A stretch of 64,000 nt of DNA from Pseudomonas soli (GCF_900110655.1 NZ_FOEQ01000012.1:1-64000); one strand, 5' to 3'; shown: positions 8,862 through 18,670, numbered from the stretch's first letter. Numbers and translations are program-made. The notes: a model not told the origin generated them from the sequence alone.

Positions 8862-10046
8862 ATGGCTTGGAACGAGCCGGGTGGCAACTCGAACAATCAG
8901 GATCCCTGGGGCGGCCGCCGTAATGGTGGCGGCGGTGGTGGCGACAAGAAAGGTCCACCGGATCTGGACGAGGCCTTCCGCAAGCTGCAGGACAGCCTGA
9001 ACGGCATGTTCGGCAGTGGCAAGAAACGTGGCGGCGGCGGTGACCGCAATATCGGCAAGGGTGGCGGCTACGGGCTGCTGGGCATCGGCCTGGCGGCTCT
9101 GGCGGCAATCTGGCTGTACAACGCCGTCTATGTCGTGGACGAGCAGGAGCAGGCCGTGGTGCTGCGCTTCGGCAAGTACTACGAGACCGTCGGTCCCGGC
9201 CTGAATATCTACTTCCCGCCGATCGACCGCAAGTACATGGAAAACGTGACCCGCGAGCGGGCCTACACCAAGCAGGGGCAGATGCTCACCGAAGACGAGA
9301 ACATCGTCGAAGTGCCACTGACCGTGCAGTACCGCATCAGCAACCTGCAGGACTTCGTGCTCAACGTCGACCAGCCGGAAGTCAGCCTGCAGCATGCGAC
9401 TGACAGCGCCCTGCGCCACGTGGTGGGTTCCACCTCGATGGACCAGGTGCTGACAGAAGGCCGCGAGCAGATGGCCGTGGACATCCGCGAGCGTCTGCAG
9501 CGTTTCCTCGACACCTACCGTACCGGTATCACCGTCACCCAGGTCAACGTACAGAGCGCGGCAGCCCCGCGTGAAGTGCAGGAAGCCTTCGACGACGTGA
9601 TCCGTGCCCGTGAGGACGAGCAGCGTGCGCGCAACCAGGCCGAGTCCTACGCCAACGGCGTGGTGCCGGAGGCCCGTGGCCAGGCGCAGCGCATCATCGA
9701 GGACGCCAACGGCTACCGCGATGAAGTCATCGCCCGTGCCAAGGGTGAGGCCGATCGCTTCACCAAGCTGGTCGCCGAGTACCGCAAGGCGCCGGAGGTC
9801 ACGCGTCAGCGTCTGTACCTGGACACCATGCAGGAGGTCTACAGCAACTCCAGCAAGGTCCTGGTCACGGCCAAGGACGGGCAGAACAACCTGCTCTACC
9901 TGCCGTTGGACAAGATGGTCGAAGGCAGCCGCGGCACCAGTGCAGCGCCGTCCAGCAGCGTATCGCCGTCGGTCAATGACGCCGCCGCGCGTGCCGCCCA
10001 GGATCTGCAACCACAACCGCCGCTGCGTTCCAGGGAGAGCCGCTGA
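8862..10046 (+). CDS. hflK: FtsH protease modulator HflK
   Basis: SPFH/prohibitin-family membrane protein that forms a large complex with HflC and modulates the FtsH protease. The 394-residue protein begins with a Gly/Asn-rich cytoplasmic segment (WGGRRNGGGGGG, about 15-30), followed by one transmembrane helix (about 72-92), the SPFH domain starting at VDEQEQAVVLRFGKY, and a long helical region rich in Ala/Glu/Arg. ATG 8862 (MAWNEPGG) is chosen with GAGAG upstream. It is translationally coupled to hflC through a TGATG overlap. Confidence 0.95.
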   Translation: MAWNEPGGNSNNQDPWGGRRNGGGGGGDKKGPPDLDEAFRKLQDSLNGMFGSGKKRGGGGDRNIGKGGGYGLLGIGLAALAAIWLYNAVYVVDEQEQAVVLRFGKYYETVGPGLNIYFPPIDRKYMENVTRERAYTKQGQMLTEDENIVEVPLTVQYRISNLQDFVLNVDQPEVSLQHATDSALRHVVGSTSMDQVLTEGREQMAVDIRERLQRFLDTYRTGITVTQVNVQSAAAPREVQEAFDDVIRAREDEQRARNQAESYANGVVPEARGQAQRIIEDANGYRDEVIARAKGEADRFTKLVAEYRKAPEVTRQRLYLDTMQEVYSNSSKVLVTAKDGQNNLLYLPLDKMVEGSRGTSAAPSSSVSPSVNDAAARAAQDLQPQPPLRSRESR

Positions 10047-10915
10047 TGAGCAATAAGTCACTGTTCGCCCTGATCGGCGCCGTGGTGCTGGCGATCGCCG
10101 CCTGGAACTGCTTCTACATCGTTTCGCAGACTGAACGCGCGGTACTGCTGCAGTTCGGCCGCGTGGTCAAGGCCGATGTCCAGCCTGGCCTGCACGTGAA
10201 GGTGCCGTACGTCAACCAGGTGCGCAAGTTCGACGCCCGCCTGATGACCCTCGACGCGCCGACCCAGCGTTTCCTGACGCTGGAGAAGAAAGCGGTGATG
10301 GTCGATGCCTACGCCAAATGGCGGGTCAAGGACGCCGAGCGCTTCTATACCGCAACGTCGGGTATGAAGCAGATCGCCGACGAGCGCCTGTCGCGTCGTC
10401 TGGAAAGCGGCCTGCGTGACCAGTTTGGTAAACGCACCCTGCACGAAGTGGTTTCCGGTGAGCGTGATGCGCTGATGGCGGATATCACCGCCTCGCTGAA
10501 CCGCATGGCCAGCAAGGAGCTGGGTATCGAAGTGGTCGACGTTCGCGTCAAGGCCATCGACCTGCCCAAGGAAGTCAACCGCAGCGTGTTCGACCGTATG
10601 AGCACCGAGCGCGAGCGTGAAGCCCGCGAGCACCGTGCCAAGGGTAACGAACTGGCCGAAGGTATTCGTGCCGACGCCGACCGTCAGCGCCGCGTGCTGC
10701 TGGCCGAAGCGTACCGCGAAGCGGAAGAGACCCGCGGTGATGGCGATGCCCAGGCAGCTGCCATCTATGCCAAGGCGTACACGCAGGACGCCGATTTCTA
10801 CGCGTTCTACCGTAGCCTCAAGGCCTACCGCGAAAGCTTCTCCAGCAAGAGCGACGTGCTGGTCCTGGATTCTAAGAACGAGTTCTTCCGCTTCCTGGAC
10901 AAGAGCAAGCCCTGA
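10046..10915 (+). CDS. hflC: FtsH protease modulator HflC
   Basis: Partner of HflK in the HflKC membrane cage around FtsH. The 289-residue protein has an N-terminal membrane anchor (about 5-24), the SPFH domain (SQTERAVLLQFGRVVK onwards) and an Ala/Glu/Arg-rich helical stretch (about 190-245) ending in DKSKP. Its ATG shares one base with the hflK stop. A terminator-like hairpin follows at 11003-11026. Some pseudomonads have a small DUF2065 gene between hflC and hisZ, but no recognisable one is seen here. Confidence 0.95.
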   Translation: MSNKSLFALIGAVVLAIAAWNCFYIVSQTERAVLLQFGRVVKADVQPGLHVKVPYVNQVRKFDARLMTLDAPTQRFLTLEKKAVMVDAYAKWRVKDAERFYTATSGMKQIADERLSRRLESGLRDQFGKRTLHEVVSGERDALMADITASLNRMASKELGIEVVDVRVKAIDLPKEVNRSVFDRMSTEREREAREHRAKGNELAEGIRADADRQRRVLLAEAYREAEETRGDGDAQAAAIYAKAYTQDADFYAFYRSLKAYRESFSSKSDVLVLDSKNEFFRFLDKSKP

Positions 10916-11002
10916 TCGTGCTCTCATGAGGGATTCGCCCCGCCGGGCAGCTAAAATGCCTGGTGGGGTGCATCCTGAATGAAAAGGGGTGTATGATGAG
11001 TC

Positions 11003-11026
11003 AGCCGGGAAATTCCCGGCTTTTTT
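11003..11026 (+). terminator. Rho-independent terminator after hflC
   Basis: The GC-rich hairpin AGCCGGGAA/TTCCCGGCT is followed by a run of six T residues. It lies 90 bases after the hflC stop and ends the mutL-hfl run ahead of hisZ. Confidence 0.8.
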
Positions 11027-11208
11027 GCGTCTGCAAGGTTGATTGGCAAACGGCCAGTTGACGGTTTGGTCAGGTCGCAAGGCAATTCGAGGGTATTGGC
11101 TACGGTGGTTGCGCTGGGATCAGTGCTGCCCGCTGTTGTGCGTCAATGCCTGCTTTACTCACGGCTCGCCAGCTGGCAGGCCGCCCGGACCAGAGGGGAA
11201 ATGGCGTA

Positions 11209-12396
11209 ATGGCAACGGTAGACCGCTGGCTACTGCCAGATGGCATCGAGGAAGTACTGCCACCTGAGGCCGCGCGCATCGAGATCGCGCGTCGTCAGGT
11301 GTTGGACCTGTTCCAGAGTTGGGGTTACGAACTGGTCGTCACCCCGCATATCGAGTACCTGGAGTCGCTGCTCACCGGCGCCGGCCAGGACCTGGACCAG
11401 CGTACCTTCAAGGTCGTCGACCCGCAGTCCGGCCGCCTGATGGGCTTCCGTGCCGACTTCACGCCGCAGGTGGCGCGCATCGACGCCCACACCCTGCGCC
11501 GTGAAGGCCCGAGCCGCCTGTGCTATGCCGGCAGCGTGCTGCATGCACAGCCGCGTGCCCTGTCGACCTCGCGCAGCCCGATCCAGCTGGGCGCCGAGCT
11601 GTACGGCGACGCCAGCCCTACCAGCGATGTCGAAGTCATCAGCCTGATGCTCGCCACGCTGCAACTGACCGATGTCGCCGATGTGCACATGGACCTTGGC
11701 CATGTCGGTATCTATCGCGGCCTGGCCCGTGCCGCCAACCTGTCCGGCGCGGTCGAGCAGCAACTGTTCGATGCCCTGCAGCGCAAAGCCGTCGATGAAG
11801 TGCAGGCGCTGACCGCAGACCTGCCGAAGGACCTGGGCAACATGCTGCGCGCCCTGTGCGAGCTCTGCGGTGGTCGTGAAGTGCTGGCCGAGGCCCGTGT
11901 GCGCCTGGGCCGTGCCCCCGCCAGCGTGCTGGCGGCGCTGGACGACCTGTTGGCGATCGCCGATCGCCTGGCTTCGCGCTACCCGGACCTGCCGCTGTAC
12001 TTCGACCTCGGCGAATTGCGCGGCTACCACTATCACACCGGCGTGGTGTTCGCCGTGTTCGTGCCTGGCGAAGGTCAATCGATCGCCCAGGGCGGCCGCT
12101 ATGACGACATCGGCGCCGATTTTGGCCGGGCACGCCCGGCCACCGGATTCTCCACGGATTTGAAGACCCTGGTCACACTGGGGCGAGCGGAGGTCGTATT
12201 GCCTGCTGGCGGCATCTGGATGCCCGACAGCAGCGATGCGGCCCTCTGGCAGATGGTCTGCCAGTTGCGCAACGAGGGCCAGCGAGTGGTCCAGGCTTTG
12301 CCTGGCCAGCCGCTGAGTGCTGCTCTCGAGGCGGATTGTGATCGGCAATTGATTCAGCAAGACGGGCGCTGGCAGGTTCTGCCGCTGACCCATTGA
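11209..12396 (+). CDS. hisZ: ATP phosphoribosyltransferase regulatory subunit HisZ
   Basis: Histidyl-tRNA synthetase paralogue that activates the short-form HisG, the first enzyme of histidine synthesis. The 395-residue protein has the class II synthetase-like core with the GFRADFTPQVARID motif 2 region and a HisRS-like YYDLGELRGYHYHTG-type segment (here FDLGELRGYHYHTG). It lacks a tRNA anticodon-binding domain. The start at 11209 (MATVDRWLLPDG) overlaps the stop of a two-codon ATG-GCG-TAA upstream, with GAGGGG before it. It lies 55 bases before purA, a usual pairing in pseudomonads. Confidence 0.93.
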   Translation: MATVDRWLLPDGIEEVLPPEAARIEIARRQVLDLFQSWGYELVVTPHIEYLESLLTGAGQDLDQRTFKVVDPQSGRLMGFRADFTPQVARIDAHTLRREGPSRLCYAGSVLHAQPRALSTSRSPIQLGAELYGDASPTSDVEVISLMLATLQLTDVADVHMDLGHVGIYRGLARAANLSGAVEQQLFDALQRKAVDEVQALTADLPKDLGNMLRALCELCGGREVLAEARVRLGRAPASVLAALDDLLAIADRLASRYPDLPLYFDLGELRGYHYHTGVVFAVFVPGEGQSIAQGGRYDDIGADFGRARPATGFSTDLKTLVTLGRAEVVLPAGGIWMPDSSDAALWQMVCQLRNEGQRVVQALPGQPLSAALEADCDRQLIQQDGRWQVLPLTH

Positions 12397-12451
12397 GATT
12401 CTTCGCCGGCAATGGGCCGGCACCAAGTTTGCGTGAATGAGGACAAATGTA

Positions 12452-13744
12452 ATGGGTAAGAATGTCGTCGTCCTGGGCACCCAGTGGGGTGATGAGGGCA
12501 AAGGCAAGATCGTCGATCTGCTGACCGAACATGCTGCCGCCGTCGTGCGCTACCAAGGTGGCCACAACGCGGGCCACACCCTGGTGATCAACGGTGAGAA
12601 GACTGTTCTGCACCTGATTCCGTCCGGCATCCTGCGTGAAGGCGTGCAATGCCTGATCGGCAACGGCGTGGTCGTTGCCCCGGATGCCCTGATGCGTGAA
12701 ATCACCAAGCTGGAAGAGAAGGGCGTACCGGTGCGCGAGCGCCTGCGCATTTCCCCGGCGGCTCCGCTGATCCTGTCGTACCACGTGGCCCTCGACCAGG
12801 CCCGTGAAAAAGCCCGCGGCGAAGCCAAGATCGGCACCACCGGTCGTGGTATCGGCCCGGCCTACGAAGACAAGGTGGCCCGTCGCGGCCTGCGCGTCGG
12901 CGACCTGTTCCACCGCGAGCGCTTCGCCGCCAAGCTCGGTGAGCTGCTGGATTACCACAACTTCCAGCTGGTGAACTACTACAAAGAGCCGGCCATCGAC
13001 TTCCAGCAGACCCTGGACGAGTGCATGGCCTACGCCGAGCAGCTCAAGCCGATGATGCTCGACGTCACCGCCGAACTGCACAACCTGCGCCGCGCCGGCA
13101 AGGACATCATGTTCGAAGGCGCCCAGGGCTCGCTGCTGGACATCGACCACGGCACCTACCCGTATGTCACCAGTTCCAACACCACCGCCGGCGGCATCTC
13201 CACCGGTTCCGGCGTTGGCCCGATGTACCTGGACTACATCCTGGGCATCACCAAGGCCTACACCACTCGCGTCGGTTCCGGTCCGTTCCCGACCGAGCTG
13301 TTCGACGAGACCGGCGCCACCCTGGCCAAGCGTGGCCATGAGTTCGGCTCCACCACCGGCCGTGCCCGTCGTTGCGGCTGGTTCGATGCCGTGATCCTGC
13401 GTCGCGCCATCGACGTCAACAGCATCTCGGGCATCTGCCTGACCAAGCTGGACGTGCTGGACGGCCTGGAAACCATCAACATCTGCGTTGGCTACAAGAA
13501 CGAGAACGGTGCCGTCATCGACGCGCCTTCCGATGCCGACAGCTACATCGGCCTGGAGCCGGTGTACGAAGAGATGCCAGGCTGGAGCGAGTCGACCTTG
13601 GGCGTTAAAACCCTGGAAGAGTTGCCGCAGGCCGCGCGCAACTACATCAAGCGCATCGAGGAGCTGGTCGGCGCGCCGATCGACATCATCTCGACTGGTC
13701 CGGACCGCAACGAGACCATCGTGCTGCGTCATCCGTTCGCCTGA
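12452..13744 (+). CDS. purA: Adenylosuccinate synthetase
   Basis: Condenses IMP with aspartate using GTP, the first committed step from IMP to AMP. The 430-residue protein carries the N-terminal GTQWGDEGKGKIVD loop with the catalytic Asp, GGHNAGHT with the catalytic His, IGTTGRGIGPAYEDK, and the GSTTGRARRCGW segment for IMP/GTP binding. The start at 12452 (MGKNVVVLG) gives the standard N-terminus; upstream in-frame codons are rejected. It is followed by a strong terminator at 13767-13800. Confidence 0.98.
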   Translation: MGKNVVVLGTQWGDEGKGKIVDLLTEHAAAVVRYQGGHNAGHTLVINGEKTVLHLIPSGILREGVQCLIGNGVVVAPDALMREITKLEEKGVPVRERLRISPAAPLILSYHVALDQAREKARGEAKIGTTGRGIGPAYEDKVARRGLRVGDLFHRERFAAKLGELLDYHNFQLVNYYKEPAIDFQQTLDECMAYAEQLKPMMLDVTAELHNLRRAGKDIMFEGAQGSLLDIDHGTYPYVTSSNTTAGGISTGSGVGPMYLDYILGITKAYTTRVGSGPFPTELFDETGATLAKRGHEFGSTTGRARRCGWFDAVILRRAIDVNSISGICLTKLDVLDGLETINICVGYKNENGAVIDAPSDADSYIGLEPVYEEMPGWSESTLGVKTLEELPQAARNYIKRIEELVGAPIDIISTGPDRNETIVLRHPFA

Positions 13745-13766
13745 TCAGCTACTTGCTAGCTGACTG

Positions 13767-13800
13767 AACGCCGCGCCCCCGCAAGGAGGCGCGGCGTTTT
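13767..13800 (+). terminator. Terminator after purA
   Basis: The hairpin AACGCCGCGCC/GGCGCGGCGTT has an 11-bp stem and is followed by a T-run, 22 bases after the purA stop. Confidence 0.88.
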
Positions 13801-13985
13801 CATATGGGTACGAAGTAGCGGGAGGCTTGCCCCGCGCGTGGCATCGGCGCAGGCAATTTCGCTGCCATGGATAATCGCCTCATATCTTTGGCATTTATAC
13901 CTGCTGTCTCAGGCACAACCCTTGCTGTAAGAAGTTTCTGTAGATGCCATCAAAGTAATGGCGCCAGAAACACGAGGGTTACAAC

Positions 13986-15920
13986 GTGTCTGCCATCCTT
14001 TCACTGTTACGAAGCCGCCTCTTGCGGCCTGTGTTTGTTGCGCTTGGTATCGCTCTTCTGGTGCAGGTGCTGGTTGCCGTTGCACTGACGCGGAGCACGG
14101 TCACCGCCCTGGAAGCCGATTTGGGGGCGCGCCTGGGCAATGACAGCCAGAAACTGGCTGCCGAACTGGAGCAGGCCGGGGAGGATGTCCGGGCTGGGCT
14201 CGACAGCCTTTCCGTCAGTACGCGTCAGCGTTTGAGTGCGGGCCTGTCCAGCCGTCTGCAGGATGAGCAGCAGCAGTTGCGCGCGACGCTGGAGGAAAAT
14301 CTCAGGGACTCGGCCCATGAAATGGCCGATCTGTTGGCCTCGGTCGCGCCACGGGCGATCTGGGACAACGATGTGCCGATGCTCTCGGACTTCGCTCGCC
14401 GTGCCCAGCGCAATCCCAACGTGTTGTTCGTGATCTACGACGATGCCCAGGGCCAGCACCTGACCCGCTACCTCAACCGGCAGAACCCGATCAACCAGGC
14501 ATTGATGGAAAAAGGCCAGGGCGAACGGGCGCTGGACAAGGTGCTGGATGCCGCACGCAAGGATTCGTCGGTGTACTTCGTAGAGGCGTCGATCAACCCC
14601 AACGGCGCAGAGATCGGCAAGGTGCTGATGGGCGTGTCCACCGCGGGCATCGACCAGGAGCTCAAGGCTCTGGATCAGCGCTTCGCGGCCTTGATCGCCA
14701 GTGGCGAGCAACTGGTCGGGGACAGCCTGGTGGCCGCCGCCGCCGACAGTGGCAAGGCCTTGCGTGCGCGCCTGGAGACAGCCCAGCACAGCGCCACGGC
14801 GATGCAGGCCAATACCGCGCAGACGGTGCGTGATGCCGCCGCCGAGCTGCGCTGGCGCATCGGCCTGGGTCTGGTGCTGGTCGGTCTGGGTGTGCTGCTG
14901 GTGGTGGCCGTGGTGCTCGGGCGTCGCGTCCTCAGCAAGCTCGGCCTGCTGATCGCCGCGTTGAACGACCTGGCCGCCGGCGAAGGCGACCTGACCAAGC
15001 GCGTCAAGCTCGACAGCCGTGACGAGATCGGTGACATGGCTTCGGCGGTCAATCGCTTCGTCGACAAGCTGCAGCCCATCGTCCGCGAAGCCGGCGAAGT
15101 GGCGCAGCGTACTGGCGTGGAGATCGACAGCATGGCCCAGCGCAACGCCGGTGCCGATGCCGCTGCCGCGTTGCAGCGCGACGAAGTGGCTGCCAGCCTG
15201 CGCGACCTGTCGAGTATGGCTGACGAGGCCCAGGCCGAGAGCCATGCCATGCAGGCGGCATTGCAGCAGGTGGTGGACATTCGCCAGGCGACCGACGAGA
15301 ACAGTCGTGCTTCGACGCAGCTGGCGCGGTTGATCGAGAACCTGGCCGGCGAAGTGCAGACTGGCTCCCAGGTGATCGAGCGGCTGGCCAAGCAGAGCGA
15401 GCAGATCGAGGTGGTACTGACTGTGATCCATGGCATTGCCGAGCAGACCAACCTGTTGGCGCTCAACGCCGCCATCGAAGCGGCGCGGGCTGGAGAAACC
15501 GGGCGCGGTTTCGCCGTGGTGGCCGATGAGGTGCGTGCCTTGGCGAGCAAGACACAGAGCTCGACCGGGGATATCCAATCGCATATCGCTGCGCTGCAGC
15601 AAGGCGCCAAGGAGGCGGTGGCGACCATCAGTCAGGCCGGGCGCCAGGCCAGTGAAGGCTTGCTGGTGTTACGCGACAATGAGCGGCGCCAGCAGTCGGT
15701 GCAGGCTGCGGTCGAGCAGGTGCATGCGGCGATCGGCCTGGCCACGCGAGCGGCCGAGCAGCAGGCCAGCGGCGCGCAAGCCGTGCGTGGGCGAGTCGAA
15801 ACCATCCATGCCCAGGCCGAGCGTTCGGCCGAGGTGGTAATGCAGACCACCGCCAGCAGCAAGGTACTGGATGACCTGGCGGCGCAGTTGCGGGCCAGTC
15901 TGGGGCAGTTCAGGGCCTGA
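13986..15920 (+). CDS. Methyl-accepting chemotaxis protein
   Basis: Membrane chemoreceptor that signals to CheA/CheW. The 644-residue protein has a first transmembrane helix (about 12-34), a periplasmic sensor region of about 250 residues that I cannot assign to a ligand class, a second helix (about 293-317), a HAMP domain (about 318-370), and the signalling domain. The signalling tip reads EQTNLLALNAAIEAARAGE followed by GRGFAVVADEVRALA. The start is a GTG at 13986 with GAGGG upstream. No C-terminal methylation pentapeptide is seen. It stands alone between purA and the iron transporter. Confidence 0.9.
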   Translation: MSAILSLLRSRLLRPVFVALGIALLVQVLVAVALTRSTVTALEADLGARLGNDSQKLAAELEQAGEDVRAGLDSLSVSTRQRLSAGLSSRLQDEQQQLRATLEENLRDSAHEMADLLASVAPRAIWDNDVPMLSDFARRAQRNPNVLFVIYDDAQGQHLTRYLNRQNPINQALMEKGQGERALDKVLDAARKDSSVYFVEASINPNGAEIGKVLMGVSTAGIDQELKALDQRFAALIASGEQLVGDSLVAAAADSGKALRARLETAQHSATAMQANTAQTVRDAAAELRWRIGLGLVLVGLGVLLVVAVVLGRRVLSKLGLLIAALNDLAAGEGDLTKRVKLDSRDEIGDMASAVNRFVDKLQPIVREAGEVAQRTGVEIDSMAQRNAGADAAAALQRDEVAASLRDLSSMADEAQAESHAMQAALQQVVDIRQATDENSRASTQLARLIENLAGEVQTGSQVIERLAKQSEQIEVVLTVIHGIAEQTNLLALNAAIEAARAGETGRGFAVVADEVRALASKTQSSTGDIQSHIAALQQGAKEAVATISQAGRQASEGLLVLRDNERRQQSVQAAVEQVHAAIGLATRAAEQQASGAQAVRGRVETIHAQAERSAEVVMQTTASSKVLDDLAAQLRASLGQFRA

Positions 15921-15936
15921 GGAAAGGTGGGGGGCT

Positions 15937-16020
15937 GATCGCCGGCAAGCCGGCTCCCACATTTACAGTGCGGCTTGAGAGCGACGCGGTAGGGGTGGGA
16001 GCCGGCTTGTCGTGGCGACG
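15937..16020. repeat. REP-type inverted pair
   Basis: GATCGCCGGCAAGCCGGCTC and a facing imperfect GTGGGAGCCGGCTTGTCG copy lie between the convergent mcp and iron-permease genes. This is one of the dispersed GGGAGC-GGCTTGCC palindromes of this genome. Confidence 0.75.
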
Positions 16021-16034
16021 AACCGCGGCAAAAG

Positions 16035-16051
16035 GGGCGCAACGCGCCCCC
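16035..16051. terminator. Hairpin between convergent genes
   Basis: GGGGCGC-aac-GCGCCCC (here GGGGCGCAACGCGCCCC) lies 13 bases past the stop of the minus-strand permease. It could end transcription from either side, although the T-tract is weak. Confidence 0.5.
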
Positions 16052-16063
16052 AAGAGGAGGTTG

Positions 16064-17629
16064 TCACGCCTTGTTCAGGTACATCCTGGTAGTCAGCAGA
16101 TACACCGGCAGCCCCGACACCACGATCAACAACGCCGCATAAGGCGCCGCCGCCGCGAACTCGACGTTGGCGGTATGCGCCCACACCTCGGTGGCCAAGG
16201 TGGTCATCCCGGTCGGGCTGAGCAGCAGGGTCGCGGTCAGTTCCTTCATCGCATCCAGGAACACCAGGGCGAACGCTGCTGCCATCGCCGGGAAGATGAT
16301 CGGCAAGGTAACCCGGCAGAAGGCTGCGAAGCTGCTGGCGCCCAAGGTGCGCGCCGCCTCTTCCAGGGTTGGCGAGGCCTTGTTCAGTGCGGTGCGCACC
16401 GGCGACTGCGCCAACGGCAGGAACAGCAAGGCATAGGCCAGGATCAGCAGCGCCGTAGTCTGGTACAGCGCCGGCACATAGTGCAGGGCGAAGAACACCA
16501 GGGTCAGTGCAATGACCAGACCGGGCAGGGCGTGCAGCAGATAGGGCAACCGCTCGGCCCAGATCGCCAGGCGCCCCTTGTAGCGAACCACCAGGAAGCT
16601 GATTGGCAGTGCCAGCAGCACGCAGAAGCCAGCGCCACCCAATGACACCGACAGCGAGGTGCCCAGGGCCTTACCGATGGCCGCGACCGGGAAGGCCGCC
16701 GATGAGCCCACGCTCAGCCAGTAGCCGAGCATGGCCAGTGGAATGCCACTGCCCAGCACCGCCAGCGCTAGGCAGAACAGCTGCCCCAGTGGCATCCAGC
16801 CGCGCAGTCGCAAGGGTTGGGCGCGGCGCGCCACGCCCTGGCCAATGCGCACATGACGCGCCTTGCCACGCACCCGCAGTTCCAGCCACAGCATCGCCAG
16901 GCACAGCACCAGCAGCACCGCCGAGAGCATCGCGGCGTTGGCGTTGCTGAATTCCAGTTCGAACTGCTGGTAGATCGCCGTGGTAAAGGTCTGCAGGCCA
17001 AGGATCGACAGGGCGCCGAACTCCACCAGCATGTGCAGGGCAATCAGCAGCCCGCCGCCGAGCATCGACGGCCACAGCAACGGCAGGGTGATCTTGCGGA
17101 ACACGCCCCAGCGGCTGCAGCCCAGCGTGCGCGCCGACTCCTCCAGCGCGGTATCCAGGTTGCGCAGGGTGGCGGCCACCGGCAGGAACACCAGCGGGTA
17201 CTTCGACAGTGCCATCACCAGGATCGCCCCGCCCAGCCCTTCGAAGTCCGAACTCAGCGACACCCAGGTGAAGCTGCTGACGAACGATGGCACGGCAAAC
17301 GGCAGGCATAGCACCACGCCCCACAGGCGTCGGCCAGGCAGGTCGCTGCGCTCCAGCAGCCAGGCCAGGGCCACGCCCACCACCAGGCACAGCGCGGTGA
17401 CGCCGACCATCAGCAGCAGGGTGTTGCGCAGCAAGCCCCACACGAACGGACGCCATAGCAGGCGCAGGGCTTCATGCCAGCCGGCATCCCAGGCCTTGAG
17501 CCCGACGTACAGCAATGGCAGCAGGCTCATGGCCACCAGGAACAGCACGGGCAGCACCACCCAGATGGACGGGCGCTTGCGCTTGGGGACGAAGCGCGCC
17601 AAGGCGGGCGAGGGCAGGGCGGCAGTCAT
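16064..17629 (-). CDS. Iron ABC transporter permease (FbpB/ThiP type)
   Basis: Inner-membrane permease of a ferric-iron type ABC importer. The 521-residue protein is a fused double permease with about 12 transmembrane segments and two binding-protein-dependent transport motifs (EESARTLGCSRWGVFRKITLP and EEAARTLGASSFAAFCRVTLP) that dock the ATPase. It is co-transcribed with the upstream binding protein, whose stop shares one base with this ATG (TGATG). No ATP-binding subunit gene lies beside the pair, so the ATPase must come from elsewhere. Substrate is inferred from the binding protein. Confidence 0.88.
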   Translation of the reverse strand: MTAALPSPALARFVPKRKRPSIWVVLPVLFLVAMSLLPLLYVGLKAWDAGWHEALRLLWRPFVWGLLRNTLLLMVGVTALCLVVGVALAWLLERSDLPGRRLWGVVLCLPFAVPSFVSSFTWVSLSSDFEGLGGAILVMALSKYPLVFLPVAATLRNLDTALEESARTLGCSRWGVFRKITLPLLWPSMLGGGLLIALHMLVEFGALSILGLQTFTTAIYQQFELEFSNANAAMLSAVLLVLCLAMLWLELRVRGKARHVRIGQGVARRAQPLRLRGWMPLGQLFCLALAVLGSGIPLAMLGYWLSVGSSAAFPVAAIGKALGTSLSVSLGGAGFCVLLALPISFLVVRYKGRLAIWAERLPYLLHALPGLVIALTLVFFALHYVPALYQTTALLILAYALLFLPLAQSPVRTALNKASPTLEEAARTLGASSFAAFCRVTLPIIFPAMAAAFALVFLDAMKELTATLLLSPTGMTTLATEVWAHTANVEFAAAAPYAALLIVVSGLPVYLLTTRMYLNKA

Positions 17630-18642
17630 CAGAGCAGGCCAACCTCACGTTCCAGCTCGATGGCTTCCTCGGCATTGCCAAGGTCGGCCGGCGAGATCTT
17701 CGGCGGGCGCAGCTCATCGAACGGCTTCAGGCCACGGTCAGAGACCATGCCTTTATGCAGCGGGTATTCGGCGGTGGTCTGGGTGATCACGCGCTGGCCT
17801 TCTTCGCTGGCCATCCAGTTGAGCAGGGCCTGTGCTTCTTTCGGATGCTTGCTGGCCTTGACCGCAGCGGCGCCGGAGATGGTCACCAGGTTGCCGGCGT
17901 CGCCGTCGGCCAGGTAGTACAGCTTGGAGTCGAGCTTGCCGCGCTCGCGCTCCAGGGCGTACCAGTAGTAGTTGTTCACCAGCACGGCGGCGACTTCGCC
18001 CTTCTCCACGGCCTTCAGTGCGACCATGTTGTTGGTGTAGGTCTTGCCGAAGGCTTTCAGGCCGGTCAGCCATTCTTCGGTGGCTTCGCGCCCGTGCATC
18101 TTGAGGATGGCCACCGCCTGTTCCTGGAAGGCGCCGCTGGTGGGCACGTAGCCGACACGGCCGTCCCATTCGGGGCCGGCGAAATCCATCACCGTGGTCG
18201 GCAGGTCTTTCTCATCGATCTTCTTCGGGTTGTAGACCACCACGCGGGTGCGCGCGGTAACGCCCATCCAAGTGCCGTTGGCGCCCACGTATTCCTTGGG
18301 CAGCATGTTCAGGGTGGCGTCGTCGATCTTCGCCAGTAGGCCCAGTTCGCCCAGGTTGTTCAGCGGTGGCGACTCTTCGGTATAGATGATGTCGGCCGGC
18401 GAGCGTTCGCCTTCCTCGATGATCTGGCTGGCCAACTGGTTGCTGCTGCCCTTGCGAATATTGATATGAATGCCGGTCTTGGCCTCGTAGGCCTTGGCGA
18501 TGGCTTCACCGATTTCCTTGTGCTGGCCGTTGTACATCGTCAACGTGACCGGTTCGTCTGCCAGGGCGGCCGGAGCGCCGATCACCAGGCTCAGAACTGC
18601 GGCGGCCAGGGAGCGCATCAGCGGTTGCGGGCGGATCGTCAT
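17629..18642 (-). CDS. Iron(III) ABC transporter substrate-binding protein
   Basis: Periplasmic ferric-ion binding protein, FbpA/FutA-like. The 337-residue precursor has a Sec signal peptide (about 1-29, ending ALADEP), a type 2 periplasmic fold, and the paired-tyrosine iron motif NNYYWYAL late in the sequence, which is the hallmark of FbpA proteins. ATG 18642 is preceded by GAGGAAA and gives a clean signal peptide; upstream in-frame codons to 18729 are rejected. A palindromic operator candidate lies at 18671-18707. The pair resembles a Fur-controlled iron uptake unit, but Fur control is inference. Confidence 0.88.
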   Translation of the reverse strand: MTIRPQPLMRSLAAAVLSLVIGAPAALADEPVTLTMYNGQHKEIGEAIAKAYEAKTGIHINIRKGSSNQLASQIIEEGERSPADIIYTEESPPLNNLGELGLLAKIDDATLNMLPKEYVGANGTWMGVTARTRVVVYNPKKIDEKDLPTTVMDFAGPEWDGRVGYVPTSGAFQEQAVAILKMHGREATEEWLTGLKAFGKTYTNNMVALKAVEKGEVAAVLVNNYYWYALERERGKLDSKLYYLADGDAGNLVTISGAAAVKASKHPKEAQALLNWMASEEGQRVITQTTAEYPLHKGMVSDRGLKPFDELRPPKISPADLGNAEEAIELEREVGLL

Positions 18643-18670
18643 GCGGGTATTTCCTCGCTTACGGCTACAT

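Noticed and set aside
7203..10061. 952-codon open frame on the minus strand
   Set aside because: Antisense to hfq, hflX and hflK; composition is that of a high-GC shadow frame.
10916..11208. DUF2065 gene between hflC and hisZ
   Set aside because: Expected in some pseudomonads, but no frame here reads like it; only a terminator and the hisZ upstream region are seen.
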